64,000 nt of DNA from Rhizobium sp. NXC24 (GCF_002944315.1 NZ_CP024311.1:1712501-1776500); one strand, 5' to 3'. Positions 9,401 to 18,310 are shown, counted from the stretch's first letter. Notes: generated by a model not told the origin, from the letters alone. A program made the numbers and translations.

Positions 9401-10261
9401 ATGGTCGATGTCGACGACGACCATCTTGGCGGCGCGGCGCGTCGTGCCGCCCGACTTGATGGCGCCGGCAGCGCGGTCACCGATCTTCAGGAAGCTCATC
9501 AGGCCGGAGGAGCGACCACCGCCGGAGAGCTTTTCGCCTTCGCCGCGCAGCAGCGAGAAGTTGGAGCCCGTGCCGGAGCCATACTTGAAGAGACGCGCTT
9601 CACGAACCCAGAGGTCCATGATGCCGCCTTCGTTGACGAGATCGTCCTCGACCGACTGGATGAAGCAGGCATGCGGCTGCGGATGTTCGTAGGCTGACTT
9701 GGACTTGGTGATCTTGCCGGTGAAAGGGTCGACATAGAAATGGCCCTGGCCGGGGCCGTCGATGCCATAGGCCCAGTGCATGCCGGTGTTGAACCACTGC
9801 GGCGAATTCGGTGCGACGCGCTGGGTGGCGAGCATATAGGCGAGTTCGTCGCGGAATGCCGATGCATCCTCTTCGGAGGAGAAATAGCCGCCCTTCCAGC
9901 CCCAATAGGTCCAGGTGCCGGCGAGGCGGTCGAAGACCTGGCGCGCATCGGTTTCGGAGCCGGTCTGGCTTTCCTTCGGCAGATCCTTCAGCGCCGCATC
10001 ATCGGCCACGGAGCGCCACAGGAAGGAAGGAACGTCGTTTTCCTCAACCTTCTTCAGCTTGGCGGGCACGCCGGCCTTGCGGAAATACTTCTGCGCCAAG
10101 ATGTCGGCGGCGACCTGCGAGAACTGCGCCGGCACGTCGATGTTTTCGAGGCGGAAAACGATCGAACCGTCAGGGTTCTTGATCTCGCTTGTCGCCTTGC
10201 GGAATTCGATCTCCGCATAAGGTGACTGGCCGGCCTTCGTAAATCGACGTTCGATGCGCAT
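6458..10261 (-). CDS. nrdJ: vitamin B12-dependent (class II) ribonucleoside-diphosphate reductase
   Basis: The 1267-residue product matches the long class II reductase of alphaproteobacteria, which makes deoxyribonucleotides with adenosylcobalamin and needs no oxygen or separate radical subunit. Visible features: an N-terminal RNR region with [10 protein letters not shown], the [10 protein letters not shown] segment, the active-site stretch [19 protein letters not shown] near residue 472, and [17 protein letters not shown]. The C-terminal end carries a cysteine cluster, CTEC then CEKCDTCG and a final CS, probably a metal site or the redox-active tail that re-reduces the active site. The length is normal for the family. 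It is transcribed alone, with a long upstream region holding palindromes like NrdR boxes. The ATG follows GAGGTAAGGGATC. Confidence 0.97.
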   Translation of the reverse strand: MRIERRFTKAGQSPYAEIEFRKATSEIKNPDGSIVFRLENIDVPAQFSQVAADILAQKYFRKAGVPAKLKKVEENDVPSFLWRSVADDAALKDLPKESQTGSETDARQVFDRLAGTWTYWGWKGGYFSSEEDASAFRDELAYMLATQRVAPNSPQWFNTGMHWAYGIDGPGQGHFYVDPFTGKITKSKSAYEHPQPHACFIQSVEDDLVNEGGIMDLWVREARLFKYGSGTGSNFSLLRGEGEKLSGGGRSSGLMSFLKIGDRAAGAIKSGGTTRRAAKMVVVDIDHPDIEEYINWKVKEEQKVAALVTGSKIVAKHLKAIMKAAVNCEGDNDDCFDPAKNPALKREIRAAKKDQVPENYVQRVIQFARQGYKDLEFKTYDTDWDSEAYLTVSGQNSNNSVSIKDDFLRAVENDADWHLTARKDGKVVKTVKARELWESISYAAWASADPGLHFNTTMNDWHTSPAAGPIRASNPCSEYMFLDDTACNLASLNLMTFKDAATKRINIGDYEHAVRLWTVVLEISVMMAQFPSRRIAELSYEYRTLGLGYANIGGLLMSSGIPYDSDEARAIAGSLTAIMTGIAYATSAEMASELGTFPMFKPNREHMLRVIRNHRRAAYGETSGYEGLSVNPVALIHAENPDQDLVAHAKAAWDKALSLGEQHGYRNAQATVIAPTGTIGLVMDCDTTGIEPDFALVKFKKLAGGGYFKIINRAVPEALRALGYSESQIAEIEAYAVGHGNLNQAPAINPSTLKAKGFTNEKVEAVNAALKSAFDIKFVFNQWTLGADFLKGTLKVSDEQLTDISFNLLDHLGFSKKDIEAANIHVCGAMTLEGAPFLKNEHLAVFDCANPCGKIGKRYLSVESHIRMMAAAQPFISGAISKTINMANEATVEDCKNAYMLSWKLGLKANALYRDGSKLSQPLNASLIDDEGDEDAVEELLQAPAAAQAVTVTEKIIERVIEKVVRSQEKLPGRRKGYTQKAKIGGHTIFLRTGEYDDGRLGEIFLDMNKEGSALRAFINNFAISVSLGLQYGVPLEEYVDAFTFTKFEPAGIVTGNDAIKNATSILDYVFRELAISYLGRHDLAHVDTSDFNNTALGRGVSEGKADVVSKGLTRGYKPTLVPTSGERQAAEVKGSSTAAPARASSGATITSIAGNTARKLEPTSAVSTSEVVAFKRDYEERAKELAEEIVEELANEEASTALFTDKAADEAATAKSDAKKLESERRARSIMQGYTGNMCTECQNFTMVRNGTCEKCDTCGATSGCS

Positions 10262-10424
10262 GATCCCTTACCTCAATTCGTTGGCGCCCGTCCTCGAAAC
10301 GAAGGCGCAAAATTCCTGATCCGGCTTCGCGGTTTCAGCGCGCAGCCAGTGTTCAATCCGCTTCCTGACAGGAGGTGTCATCCGGAGATGTCTTTCCCGT
10401 ATCTTGTGGTGATGGTGGCTGCAA

Positions 10425-10440
10425 ACACTAAATATAGTAT
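10425..10440. promoter_or_regulatory. NrdR-box-like palindrome, proximal
   Basis: The sequence ACACTAAATATAGTAT agrees with 14 of 16 positions of the NrdR box as I know it (ACACWATATATWGTGT). It lies about 165 bases upstream of the nrdJ start. NrdR is the ATP/dATP-sensing repressor of ribonucleotide reductase genes. A half-match ending TCTTGTGG lies 31 bases farther on toward nrdJ, the usual spacing of paired boxes. Confidence 0.6.
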
Positions 10441-10669
10441 TAACAGCTTATTGCCGCCAGTCCCCGCATGTCTTTTTTTGGCAGCACCGATCTCGGCACA
10501 AAAGGCCTCCCTGGCGCCATCGATCATGATGATCGCCGTGAATCCAAATCCGATTTCGAGTTAAGGACCAGCCCCCGTTATTCCGTCCGGTCCAGTCGCC
10601 GCCGCAACGTCATTCATTAACTTTGAAAGACCCGATTCCGTCAAGGGGTGGTTTGCGACGGATTTTTAA

Positions 10670-10685
10670 CCACAATATCTTGTGG
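10670..10685. promoter_or_regulatory. NrdR-box-like palindrome, middle
   Basis: CCACAATATCTTGTGG agrees with 13 of 16 consensus positions and its two halves match at 7 of 8 positions. It is about 245 bases from each of the other two candidates, which is far wider than normal paired NrdR boxes. Confidence 0.55.
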
Positions 10686-10921
10686 GCTTGCCTGTGGAAA
10701 TTGGGGAAACGCCAGGAGTCCCAAAGATTCAAGCGCTTGGCGGAAATTGTTCGTTCTCCGCGCGACCGCTTATGAGCCGAATACCACCGACGGCGGAATT
10801 AAAAGCGACAATATTGTGACCGTGGCCTTGAAACCATTGGCAGAGGGGCAAAAGCATGCAGCAACCCCTTATGATTCGCGCCGAAGCCCTTGAATCCCAC
10901 GTAATCCTGGTATCTCGATAA

Positions 10922-10937
10922 CCACTAAATATAGTGG
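10922..10937. promoter_or_regulatory. NrdR-box-like palindrome, distal
   Basis: CCACTAAATATAGTGG agrees with 13 of 16 consensus positions, and its core CACTAAATATAGT repeats that of the proximal site almost exactly. The shared core is the best sign that these are real protein sites rather than chance AT-rich palindromes. Confidence 0.5.
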
Positions 10938-11029
10938 GCGCTAACGCGCCCACATCTATTGCTGATGCCTATGTCCGATTTTGGCACACCGCACAGAATC
11001 ACAACTGATTCGGGTGAGTCTCCTAACGG

Positions 11030-11527
11030 TCAGCCGCGATGACCCTTGGCGATCGGCTCCTGATAGGTGAAACCCATATCCCAGGGGAAATAGATCCAGG
11101 TGTCCTGGCTAACTTCGGTGATGAAGGTGTCGATGGTCGGCACGCCCTTCGGCTTGGCATAGACACAGGCGAAATGCGCATTTGGCAGCATGGTGCGCAC
11201 TTCCACAGCCGTTTTGCCGGTGTCGGTCAGGTCGTCGATCACCAGCACGCCTTCGCCGCCATTGGTGGTGAGTTCCGGCGCGATACCCTTGAGCAGGTTC
11301 ATTTCGCCCTGGCTGGAATAATCATGGTAGGAGGCGATACAGACGGTCTCGATCAGGCGGATATTCAGTTCGCGCGAGATGATGGCAGCGGGAACGAGGC
11401 CGCCGCGGGTGATGCAGACGATCGCCTTGAACTCGCGATTGAGTCCGGCAAGTCGCCAGGCAAGGGCGCGGGCATCGCGATGGAACTGATCCCAGGATAC
11501 GGGAAAGGCTTTATCGGGCAGGGACAT
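11030..11527 (-). CDS. gpt: xanthine phosphoribosyltransferase
   Basis: The 165-residue product is a type I phosphoribosyltransferase that salvages xanthine and guanine to nucleotides with PRPP. The PRPP loop [13 protein letters not shown] is intact, and the N-terminal [17 protein letters not shown] and C-terminal WIYFPWD match the XGPRT (Gpt) family. The start is taken at ATG 11527 ([14 protein letters not shown]) because upstream in-frame codons are Pro/Arg/Ser-rich and unlike the family. The gene stands alone on the minus strand, separated from the stress protein gene by ~290 bases. Confidence 0.92.
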   Translation of the reverse strand: MSLPDKAFPVSWDQFHRDARALAWRLAGLNREFKAIVCITRGGLVPAAIISRELNIRLIETVCIASYHDYSSQGEMNLLKGIAPELTTNGGEGVLVIDDLTDTGKTAVEVRTMLPNAHFACVYAKPKGVPTIDTFITEVSQDTWIYFPWDMGFTYQEPIAKGHRG

Positions 11528-11818
11528 GGCTCTAAGGCTCCGGGAGGCAGAGGATAACAACGCACCGGCGCTGCCGGCGACCCTGAGCAGACCCCGCGAC
11601 GGGCGCGGACCAAGGACCAAATCCTGAAACGCGATTCGCTGGCTCTCCGATCGAAGATGATCCCACCCAAACCATTTTGGACTTTAGGGATCACGCTCCG
11701 TGGACCACGCGAATGGGTTCCCTGGCGGGAATTCTCTCATCGGTCGCTGCTTTCTGCTGGATTTGCGCTCAAAAGGCAAGAGCGCCGCTGCACCGCACAT
11801 CCGGCAGGCTTATGGGCA

Positions 11819-12661
11819 TCAGCGCGCAAGCAGCGTCATCGCCGTCATCGATTGCAGCAGCGTCCGCGTCGTGCCGCCGAAAATCAACTGCCAGAGCCAG
11901 GAATGTGTATAGGCACCCATGACGAGCAGATCGATGCTATCGTCGGCGAGGCGATTTTCGATGACCTGCGATGGCGTCTTGCCGCCGCAAGTCGCCGTTT
12001 CCAATCTGGCACGAATGCCATGGCGGACAAGCGTGGCCGTAATCTCCACGCCGGTCTCTTTCGGCGAATGCGTCGAGCTGTCAGAGGTGTCGACGGAAAA
12101 AACCTCGACGGAATCGGCAGTCCGCAGGAACGGCAGGGCGTCGAAGGTCGCGCGGGCGGCTTCCTTCGATCCGTTCCAGGCAATCAGTACGCGATGGATC
12201 GGCTTCGGCTCGGTAAAGATGTAGGGAATGAGCAGCACGGGACGACCGCTTTCGAACAGGAAGCTTTCGACATCGACATGCGAGTCCGAAGATTTGGCCG
12301 GATCGGGCTGCACGGCGATCAGCAGATCGGCGCTACGCGCACTTTCCATCAGCGGCTCCGAACCATAGCCGACGGTGCTTGCAAAGTTGCGCCATTCATA
12401 GGCAAGTCCTTCGCGCTCCATTTTCGCGCGGAACAGCCGCTCGATCTCCACGGCTTGGCTGTGCGCCATGTCCTGCAGAGCCTGCACGGCGACCGGATCG
12501 GGGATCTCCATCGGCGCCACCAGCGGCACGGCCGAGACGATTTCCGCATGCAGACCCACGATATGCGCGCCATGCTCCTGAGCGAACGCGGCGGCGAAAT
12601 CGACCGCCACCCGCGTATTGTCGGGGGTATCGAGTATGACCAGGATGGTTTTATAGGGCAT
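11819..12661 (-). CDS. universal stress protein with two Usp domains
   Basis: The 280-residue product has a tandem UspA layout: domain one begins MPYKTILVILDTPDNTR and domain two begins near residue 155 with HRVLIAWNGSKEAARA. The second ends in the nucleotide-loop region VMGAYTHSWLWQLIFGGTT. In ATP-binding Usp proteins the pattern is G-x2-G-x9-G-S/T; here a Thr replaces the second glycine, so ATP binding is uncertain. The ATG at 12661 has GGGAG eight bases upstream; an in-frame ATG five codons earlier has no binding site. Such proteins act in the cytoplasm during stress or growth arrest. There is no operon partner. Confidence 0.9.
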   Translation of the reverse strand: MPYKTILVILDTPDNTRVAVDFAAAFAQEHGAHIVGLHAEIVSAVPLVAPMEIPDPVAVQALQDMAHSQAVEIERLFRAKMEREGLAYEWRNFASTVGYGSEPLMESARSADLLIAVQPDPAKSSDSHVDVESFLFESGRPVLLIPYIFTEPKPIHRVLIAWNGSKEAARATFDALPFLRTADSVEVFSVDTSDSSTHSPKETGVEITATLVRHGIRARLETATCGGKTPSQVIENRLADDSIDLLVMGAYTHSWLWQLIFGGTTRTLLQSMTAMTLLAR

Positions 12662-12777
12662 GACGTGATCTCCCATGAGGAAAGGTCCTTATCGCTCCAT
12701 TATATCAGTGTTCCGTCCGATAATAATGCGCTGATATGGCCGCGGTTCCCCAACGGGTTAAAAGCATTTGCTGAACG

Positions 12778-13551
12778 TCATGCCTCAGCGGACTGATTTT
12801 CCTTTGCTTTTGCCTGTCTGATTATTTCGATCATGGCGCGCACTTCGGCCGCGACAGTTTCAACCAGCTCGGCCGAGCGGCCCCGCACGACGATCTCGGT
12901 CGAGAAGGATTGGCCGATATAGCGCGGGTAGGATCCGATGCTGGTATCAGGATGGGCTTTCTGGATGGCGCCGAGCGGCGTGCCGATCTCGCCTTCGCCG
13001 TAAGGGCAGGAAATCGCCGTCGAAAGCATGCGGGTGCCGGTGCGCAGCGTCGGGACGACGTTGTCGAGCATCGCCTGAAAGACCTGCGGCACGCCGGCCA
13101 TGACGTAGACATTGCCGATGTTGAAGCCCGGCGCGGTCGAAACCGGATTGGCAATATGTTTGGAGCCGACCGGCATGCGCGCCATCCGTTGGCGGGCCTC
13201 GGTGAATTCCATCTCGCGCCGCGCATACATCTCCGCCATCAGCCGCATCGCTTCGGCCTCATGTTCGCAGGCCACGCCGAAAGCCTTTGCAATGGCATCG
13301 GCGGTGATGTCGTCATGCGTCGGGCCGATGCCGCCGGAGGTGAAGACGTAATCATATTGCCCGCGCAGCGCGTTCAGCGCGGAGACGATGGCGTCTTCGT
13401 CGTCGGCGACAATACGGACTTCCTTCAGATCGATGCCAGACAGCAGCAAGACATCGGCGAGATGGCCGATATTCTTGTCTTTCGTCCGGCCCGAGAGCAG
13501 TTCGTCGCCGATAGCCAGCATGGCGGCGGTGACAATGGTTTCATTGGTCAT
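12778..13551 (-). CDS. MoCF-domain protein related to the CinA N-terminal half
   Basis: The 257-residue product has a molybdopterin-binding-like (MoCF/MoaB) fold: AMLAIGDELLSGRTKDKN, then FTSGGIGPTHDDITADAIA, then PVGSKHIANPVSTAPGF and YVMAGVPQVFQAM. This matches the N-terminal domain of competence/damage-inducible protein CinA, which in full-length proteins is an ADP-ribose pyrophosphatase-like domain; the C-terminal deamidase domain is not present. Short forms of this length are common in rhizobia. The start is taken at MTNETIV, since the longer frame adds 26 residues with no family likeness. A specific activity is not established. Confidence 0.88.
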   Translation of the reverse strand: MTNETIVTAAMLAIGDELLSGRTKDKNIGHLADVLLLSGIDLKEVRIVADDEDAIVSALNALRGQYDYVFTSGGIGPTHDDITADAIAKAFGVACEHEAEAMRLMAEMYARREMEFTEARQRMARMPVGSKHIANPVSTAPGFNIGNVYVMAGVPQVFQAMLDNVVPTLRTGTRMLSTAISCPYGEGEIGTPLGAIQKAHPDTSIGSYPRYIGQSFSTEIVVRGRSAELVETVAAEVRAMIEIIRQAKAKENQSAEA

Positions 13552-13793
13552 GGAAATATCCGTGGAATTGCGCAGTAACGCGTTCGAAAAAACGTTTGAA
13601 ATAGGTAGCGCCGTTTGCGGCGAATGCAAACTGACGTTTTCGTTTGCTTGGCGACGGTCGAAAAAGCAACTGCAAGTGAAATTTCGTCTTCATCGGGTGA
13701 ACAGTGCGTTCCAGTTGCTGGGGCTGCGCCTTCGTTTTAGCGCTGATAGAAATCAGCCCGAAAATCAACGCGTCCAACAATTAGGAGACGTTC

Positions 13794-14393
13794 ATGGCTA
13801 AGGTTCTGGTTCTCTATTATTCCTCCTATGGTCATATCGAGAAGATGGCCTATGCCGTCGCCGAAGGCGCAAAGTCCGCCGGCGCCGACGTAACCGTCAA
13901 GCGCGTACCGGAACTGGTGCCGGAAGAGGTGGCCAGGGCTTCCTACTTCAAGCTCAATCAGGAAGCTCCCATCGCATCGCCGGAAGAACTGGCCAACTAC
14001 GACGCCATCATCGTCGGCTCCGGCACCCGCTTCGGCACGGTGACATCGCAAATGCGTAATTTCTGGGATCAGACCGGCAGCCTGTGGTTCGGCGGCAAGC
14101 TCGTCGGAAAGGTCGGCTCGGTGTTCACCTCCTCCGCGACCCAGCACGGCGGCCAGGAATCCACCATCCTCGGCTTCATCCCGACCCTGCTGCACCACGG
14201 CATGGCCGTCGTCGGCCTTCCCTATGCTTTCCAGGGCCAGATGGGCACGGAAGAAGTCAAGGGCGGTTCGCCTTACGGCGCTTCTACGATCACCAACGGC
14301 GACGGCTCCCGCCAGCCTTCGGAAATCGAACTGGAAGCCGCAAAATACCAGGGCGCCCACGTCGCCAGGATCGCGGCCAAGCTCGTCGCCTGA
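13794..14393 (+). CDS. wrbA: NAD(P)H:quinone oxidoreductase, WrbA type
   Basis: The 199-residue flavodoxin-like protein begins [18 protein letters not shown], the FMN-phosphate loop of WrbA, and has [32 protein letters not shown] and the late [16 protein letters not shown], all family hallmarks. WrbA uses FMN to reduce quinones by two electrons and protects against oxidative stress. TAGGAGACG lies just before the start. It is divergent from the MoCF gene and is followed directly by a strong terminator, so it is probably a single-gene transcript. Confidence 0.97.
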   Translation: MAKVLVLYYSSYGHIEKMAYAVAEGAKSAGADVTVKRVPELVPEEVARASYFKLNQEAPIASPEELANYDAIIVGSGTRFGTVTSQMRNFWDQTGSLWFGGKLVGKVGSVFTSSATQHGGQESTILGFIPTLLHHGMAVVGLPYAFQGQMGTEEVKGGSPYGASTITNGDGSRQPSEIELEAAKYQGAHVARIAAKLVA

Positions 14394-14421
14394 TTTGATT
14401 TTCGACATTGCATGGAAACGA

Positions 14422-14447
14422 GGCGCGGCGAGAGCTGCGCCTTTTTT
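14422..14447 (+). terminator. rho-independent terminator of wrbA
   Basis: The stem GGCGCGGC/GCTGCGCC (one wobble) with loop GAGA is followed by six T residues, 29 bases after the wrbA stop. It marks the edge between core sequence and the AT-rich block that follows. Confidence 0.9.
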
Positions 14448-14627
14448 GTGTGCAGCAGTGCTTCGTCCTTGCCCATGGGTCTTGGAGGAGCTGCCTGCCG
14501 GACGCCGCCTCGGTAGCGCAGATAAAAATGAGGACAAACAAGCTTCTGCGAAAGGCAAAGTGTGATTTCACTTGCGGATTCTAAATCAAAATTACAACAA
14601 TGACGTGAAATTAAACTGGAGTTTAAA

Positions 14628-15512
14628 ATGTCGCGTCGATTTAAGCATGAAGTCGCTGCCGTAAATATACGCATCAATGACAAGGATCGGCGTGATTACC
14701 CGAAATTGATTGAAACACTTGCTAATCTCAAGCGGGGAGTGCGCGTACTAGGCAAGACTAATTTGGCGATCAATTACTTCGACAAAAAAACTCTTAGGGG
14801 GATCATTCTGAAATACGATGAACTTCCATCTGATGACGAATGGTTCAATACTGAGAATTTTGACGGCGCGTCGGAAGCCGATTTAGAGGAAATCGTTATT
14901 CCTGAAAGATTGAAACCAAATTACGCACGCTTCTATTTCGCCCTCGATGCTACGTTACACGTGGTGGCTTTCCAAACTTACGGGCGCTCCAAGGGCCTCA
15001 GCACGCTGGCGGTCGAAAAATATTTTAAGGGAGCTCTTCAGTTTATGGAGATCATAGACGCATTCGGTGATGTCGACGCGGATATCATGTCAGACCACGG
15101 CGCGGTCGACCGCATCCTCAATCTCGAAAATTTGAAAGAGCTGGAACTTATAATTCGTCCGCCCAATTCCGACGATATAGGGGAAACACTCGCTCACGTA
15201 ATCGAAGAGCGCCTTCGTGAGCAAAATGCAGACGAGTATCGCGAACGCCTGAAGACCAAGGGAAAAAAGCGTATTGAGCCTAACGAACGTACTCGTGCTC
15301 TCGCGCACGTGGCAGCGCAAAACGGAGAGGTGAAAGCGAAAAACCAAGAAGGTGGCGCGCAGGTGACCTACAATTCAGATGAGTCACCGTTGAAGGAAAT
15401 GAGAACCACGGCAGAGAGCGGTCAAGACCTCACGATGTTTAACATCCTCTCGAAATTGATTTTTCAAACAGTCGAGGCTTTCCGTCAAAGACAGAAAAGT
15501 GCAAATCCATGA
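14628..15512 (+). CDS. DUF4747-like protein of an accessory two-gene unit
   Basis: The 294-residue product begins MSRRFKHEVAAVNIRIND and has KYDELPSDDEWFNTEN, IPERLKPNYARFYFALD, a central LENLKELELIIRPPNSDD and a polar C-terminus. From memory this is the pattern of the DUF4747 family, whose function is unknown to me. The ATG has GGAG six bases upstream. The sequence is visibly more AT-rich than wrbA or ilvA and the codon choice is different, as expected for acquired DNA. The stop overlaps the next start (ATGA), so the two products are likely made together. No catalytic motif or signal peptide was recognised, so it is probably a cytoplasmic protein working with the membrane partner. Confidence 0.8.
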   Translation: MSRRFKHEVAAVNIRINDKDRRDYPKLIETLANLKRGVRVLGKTNLAINYFDKKTLRGIILKYDELPSDDEWFNTENFDGASEADLEEIVIPERLKPNYARFYFALDATLHVVAFQTYGRSKGLSTLAVEKYFKGALQFMEIIDAFGDVDADIMSDHGAVDRILNLENLKELELIIRPPNSDDIGETLAHVIEERLREQNADEYRERLKTKGKKRIEPNERTRALAHVAAQNGEVKAKNQEGGAQVTYNSDESPLKEMRTTAESGQDLTMFNILSKLIFQTVEAFRQRQKSANP

Positions 15513-16048
15513 GTAGCGGAACGGGGCTGATTGAAAATCTTAAGATAGTCTACGAAAGCTATGGGCGCTTTAAGAGCTTCTATCGCTCCGGCTACACGTG
15601 GGTCGCACTTGTCTTTACCGCGCTATCATGGCGCACAGCCGTCGATGGAACATGGGTTCAACTGGCCTTTCCAATTCTGCCGACGCTGGCGGGCTTTTCG
15701 ATCGCTGCCTATGCCGTTTACTTCTCTGTGCTATCGGAAAAAGAACGAGCGGCACTACAAAAGCCGGATCCTAAGCTGAATAATCGGTCGCCGCTTTTGA
15801 TCCTCGCCAGTGCTGTGTCACATGCGGTTTTTGTCCAAGTCGCTGGCATCCTTCTCGCGATAGTTTTCAACGCAAAACCGTTTCCAACACCTACCGGCTA
15901 CGCAGATTGGGCTCGCTATACGAATGTAGTGATTTCATTGATTGGCCTTTTCCTGACGATTTACGGAATTCTACTGATATTGGCGTCAGTGCTTTCGATC
16001 TTCCGTATTCTGTATATCAAAACCAACGTGAGCAATCAGGATCATTAG
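15509..16048 (+). CDS. four-helix membrane protein coupled to the DUF4747-like gene
   Basis: The 179-residue product has about four membrane segments: residues ~30-50, ~51-77, ~95-118 and ~138-168, with a soluble N-terminus of ~28 residues and a charged loop (SEKERAALQKPDPKLNNRS) between the second and third. I do not recognise the family. The ATG overlaps the previous stop by four bases, showing a two-gene unit. Small multi-helix membrane proteins paired with a cytoplasmic partner are frequent effectors in abortive phage-defence systems, but that role is only an analogy here. Composition is AT-rich like its partner. Confidence 0.8.
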   Translation: MSSGTGLIENLKIVYESYGRFKSFYRSGYTWVALVFTALSWRTAVDGTWVQLAFPILPTLAGFSIAAYAVYFSVLSEKERAALQKPDPKLNNRSPLLILASAVSHAVFVQVAGILLAIVFNAKPFPTPTGYADWARYTNVVISLIGLFLTIYGILLILASVLSIFRILYIKTNVSNQDH

Positions 16049-16149
16049 CGCGTCCCGTCGCGTTGTCCCTCCGCGGCCCCGCACGTAGGCCACCGATGTG
16101 CACATATAATCGGTCGCTTGAAGGATAAAGTTTCCATTTGATTTCAATA

Positions 16150-16235
16150 TGGTGCGGACGACGGGGGTCGAACCCGTATAGCCTAAGGCCGAGGGATTTT
16201 AAGTCCCTTGCGTCTACCAATTTCGCCACGTCCGC
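16150..16235 (-). tRNA. tRNA-Leu (anticodon TAA)
   Basis: Read on the minus strand, the 86-base gene begins GCGGACGTGG and ends with CGTCCGC, discriminator A and an encoded CCA. The anticodon loop ACTTAAAATC gives TAA. A long variable arm, as expected for a class II tRNA, lies before the GGGTTCGACCCC T arm. Its 3' end points toward the DUF4747-like pair. Confidence 0.97.
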
Positions 16236-16683
16236 GTTTTCGCGATTTCAATATCTTGCACGGTCTGATTTGGGAAGCTTCGGAACACAGATTTTTGAAT
16301 TCTGAGCGCGAACGCATCCCATCAGCCGAATACCTTGATGAGGACTGGCGTCAGCATCCGCTCTATATCTGAGAGTGTGGCTCACAAGCGAAGCCCGCCG
16401 GCACCGGGGAAACCGGATTGGAGCGGGCCTCTGACCATCATCATGATGGCTGGCTTGCATTGGAGGCGGGCCTTTGCTTCCTGTCAATTCGAAGATTTTG
16501 CGTTGCGACCGGATGTAACACGGTGGCGCGAAATGTAGCAGTTGCGCGTTGGATGGTCGTAGCTGTCGATTTGTGGTGTGGCAATGTCGCTTGGGCAGGT
16601 CGGAAAGCGTAACAAAGAGGCTTTCTTTACTCATCTTTCCTGTGTCATAGCGAAGGTGGATTGAACAGGAACGGACCAAGACC
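16236..16683. other. gene-free interval between tRNA-Leu and ilvA
   Basis: No gene was recognised in these 448 bases. The part near 16236-16300 should carry the tRNA-Leu promoter and the part before 16684 the ilvA promoter. There are GC-rich complementary stretches (AAGCCCGCC near 16393 and GGCGGGCCTT near 16466) that could pair in RNA. I could not identify a leader peptide rich in Thr or Ile. Confidence 0.5.
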
Positions 16684-17934
16684 GTGGACAAGCAGGATGT
16701 TCTCGACGCCACCGAGGCCATGCGTGGCCTTTTTTCCGCAACGCCGCTGCAACTGAACGAGCATCTTTCCGCTCGCTACGGTGCGGAGATCTGGCTAAAG
16801 CGCGAGGATCTGACGCCGGTGCGCTCCTACAAGATCCGCGGCGCCTTCAATTTCTTCCGCAAGGTGATTGCCGAAGGTGGTACGGGCAAGACATTCGTCT
16901 GCGCTTCGGCCGGCAATCATGCGCAGGGTTTTGCCTTCGTCTGCCGCCATTTCGGAGTGCCGGGCGTGGTCTACATGCCGGTGACGACGCCGCAGCAGAA
17001 GATCGACAAGACCCGTATGTTCGGCGGTGAATTCATCACCATCAAGCTGTTCGGCGATTTCTTCGACCAGTGCTACCAGGCGGCGCGCGAGCATGTGCAG
17101 CAAATTGACGGCGTCATGGTGCCGCCGTTCGATCATGCCGATATCATCGAGGGGCAGGCGACGGTTGGTGCCGAAATCGCCGAGCAATTGCCGGAGGGCG
17201 TCTTGCCCGACCGCATCGTGCTGCCCGTCGGCGGCGGTGGATTGGCGGCTGGTATCACCGGCTTTTTTGCCGATCGCCTCGCCAAGGACGCATTCGTCTT
17301 TGCCGAGCCGGCGGGAGCACCGAGCCTCAGGCGCAGCATGGAGGCGGGGCAGGTGGTGACGCTGGCGAAGGTCGACAATTTCGTCGACGGCGCAGCGGTC
17401 GGTCGCATCGGCGACCTGAATTTTGCGGCCCTGAGAAGTTTTGCGCCGGAGCAGGTCATGCTGATTGCGGAAAATGCCATCTGCGTGACGATCACCGATA
17501 TGCTGAATGTCGAAGGCGTCGTGCTGGAGCCGGCTGGCGCGCTGGCGATCACCGCGCTTGAGCAAATGGACCGTGAGAGCATCCGCGGCAAGACGATCGT
17601 TGCGGTCGTCTCCGGCGGCAATTTCGATTTCGAGCGCCTGCCCGATGTCAAGGAGCGCGCCATGCGCCATGCCGGGCTGAAGAAATACTTCATCCTGCGG
17701 CTGGCTCAGCGTCCCGGCGCGCTACGCGATTTCCTCAATTTGCTCGGTCCGGACGACGATATCGCCCGCTTCGAATATCTGAAGAAGAGCGCCCGCAATT
17801 TCGGTTCCATCCTGATCGGTATCGAAACCAAGCATCCCGACAATTTCAAGCAACTGGTCGAGAATTTCGAGCGTGCCGGCATGGGCTATCAGGACATCAC
17901 CGAGAACGACATTCTGGCGAACCTGATTATTTAA
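16684..17934 (+). CDS. ilvA: threonine ammonia-lyase (threonine dehydratase)
   Basis: The 416-residue product converts threonine to 2-oxobutanoate with PLP, the first step of isoleucine synthesis. The PLP lysine lies in SYKIRGAFNF (K50), the substrate loop is SAGNHAQG and the phosphate loop is VGGGGLAAG. The C-terminal ~85 residues (KKYFILRLAQRPGALRDF onward) form a single ACT-like regulatory domain, so this is the short form rather than the two-ACT enzyme of E. coli. The start is GTG at 16684. The hlyU-like gene follows after 37 bases on the same strand, so cotranscription is possible. Confidence 0.94.
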   Translation: MDKQDVLDATEAMRGLFSATPLQLNEHLSARYGAEIWLKREDLTPVRSYKIRGAFNFFRKVIAEGGTGKTFVCASAGNHAQGFAFVCRHFGVPGVVYMPVTTPQQKIDKTRMFGGEFITIKLFGDFFDQCYQAAREHVQQIDGVMVPPFDHADIIEGQATVGAEIAEQLPEGVLPDRIVLPVGGGGLAAGITGFFADRLAKDAFVFAEPAGAPSLRRSMEAGQVVTLAKVDNFVDGAAVGRIGDLNFAALRSFAPEQVMLIAENAICVTITDMLNVEGVVLEPAGALAITALEQMDRESIRGKTIVAVVSGGNFDFERLPDVKERAMRHAGLKKYFILRLAQRPGALRDFLNLLGPDDDIARFEYLKKSARNFGSILIGIETKHPDNFKQLVENFERAGMGYQDITENDILANLII

Positions 17935-17971
17935 CTTTGCCACCCCACGTCCTTCATGCTAAAGGCGATTC

Positions 17972-18310
17972 ATGGCTTCGATCTTGTCGAATATTTTCTC
18001 GATCTTCACCGGCGGCGCTTCGACGACGAGCGCCGAAAAGACCGGCGGTCCCTCCGTCACCGCGGAGCCGCAGGAGCACAACGGCTGCACGATCTATGCG
18101 ACGCCGCAGCGCGAAGGCAATCAGTTCCGCCTGATGGGCCGGATCGAGAAGGAAGTGAACGGCGAGGTGCTGGTGCGCAATTTCATCCGCGCCGATGTTT
18201 TCACCTCGTCGGACGATGCGCTTGAATCGACTTTCCGCAAGGCGCAGCAGATCATCGACCAGAACGGCCCCTCTCTGTTCGGCGACGGCGAAAAGGTTCG
18301 TCAGGTCTGA
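17972..18310 (+). CDS. HlyU family protein
   Basis: The 112-residue product has an N-terminal Ser/Thr/Gly-rich leader and then the HlyU core: HNGCTIYATPQREGNQFRLM, GRIEKEVNGEVLVRNFIRAD and DDALESTFRKAQQIIDQ. The family is named for Vibrio HlyU by some databases, but this alphaproteobacterial group is a distinct small protein type with no HTH that I can see, so transcription regulation should not be assumed. It is 37 bases downstream of ilvA and followed by a terminator. Confidence 0.85.
   Translation: MASILSNIFSIFTGGASTTSAEKTGGPSVTAEPQEHNGCTIYATPQREGNQFRLMGRIEKEVNGEVLVRNFIRADVFTSSDDALESTFRKAQQIIDQNGPSLFGDGEKVRQV

Larger units (their letters stand above)
10262..11029. other. 768-base intergenic region upstream of nrdJ
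   Basis: No convincing gene was found. The region contains three NrdR-box-like palindromes and a further partial palindrome, ACAATATTGT at 10808-10817. A cobalamin riboswitch would be natural here, but I could not find the conserved B12-box sequence on the minus strand. The far end is also downstream of the xanthine phosphoribosyltransferase gene. Confidence 0.6.

Noticed and set aside
6341..9697. A very long open frame (1118 codons) on the plus strand
   Set aside because: It is exactly antisense to nrdJ; GC-rich codon usage keeps the opposite frame open. The sequence is Arg/Gly/Asp-rich without domains.
10262..11029. Cobalamin riboswitch upstream of nrdJ
   Set aside because: The conserved B12-box and its pairing segments were not found on the minus strand; TGACAGGAGGTGTCA at ~10365 is only a short palindrome.
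14448..16235. att-type direct repeat of the tRNA-Leu 3' end
   Set aside because: No copy of the tRNA end was seen on the wrbA side.
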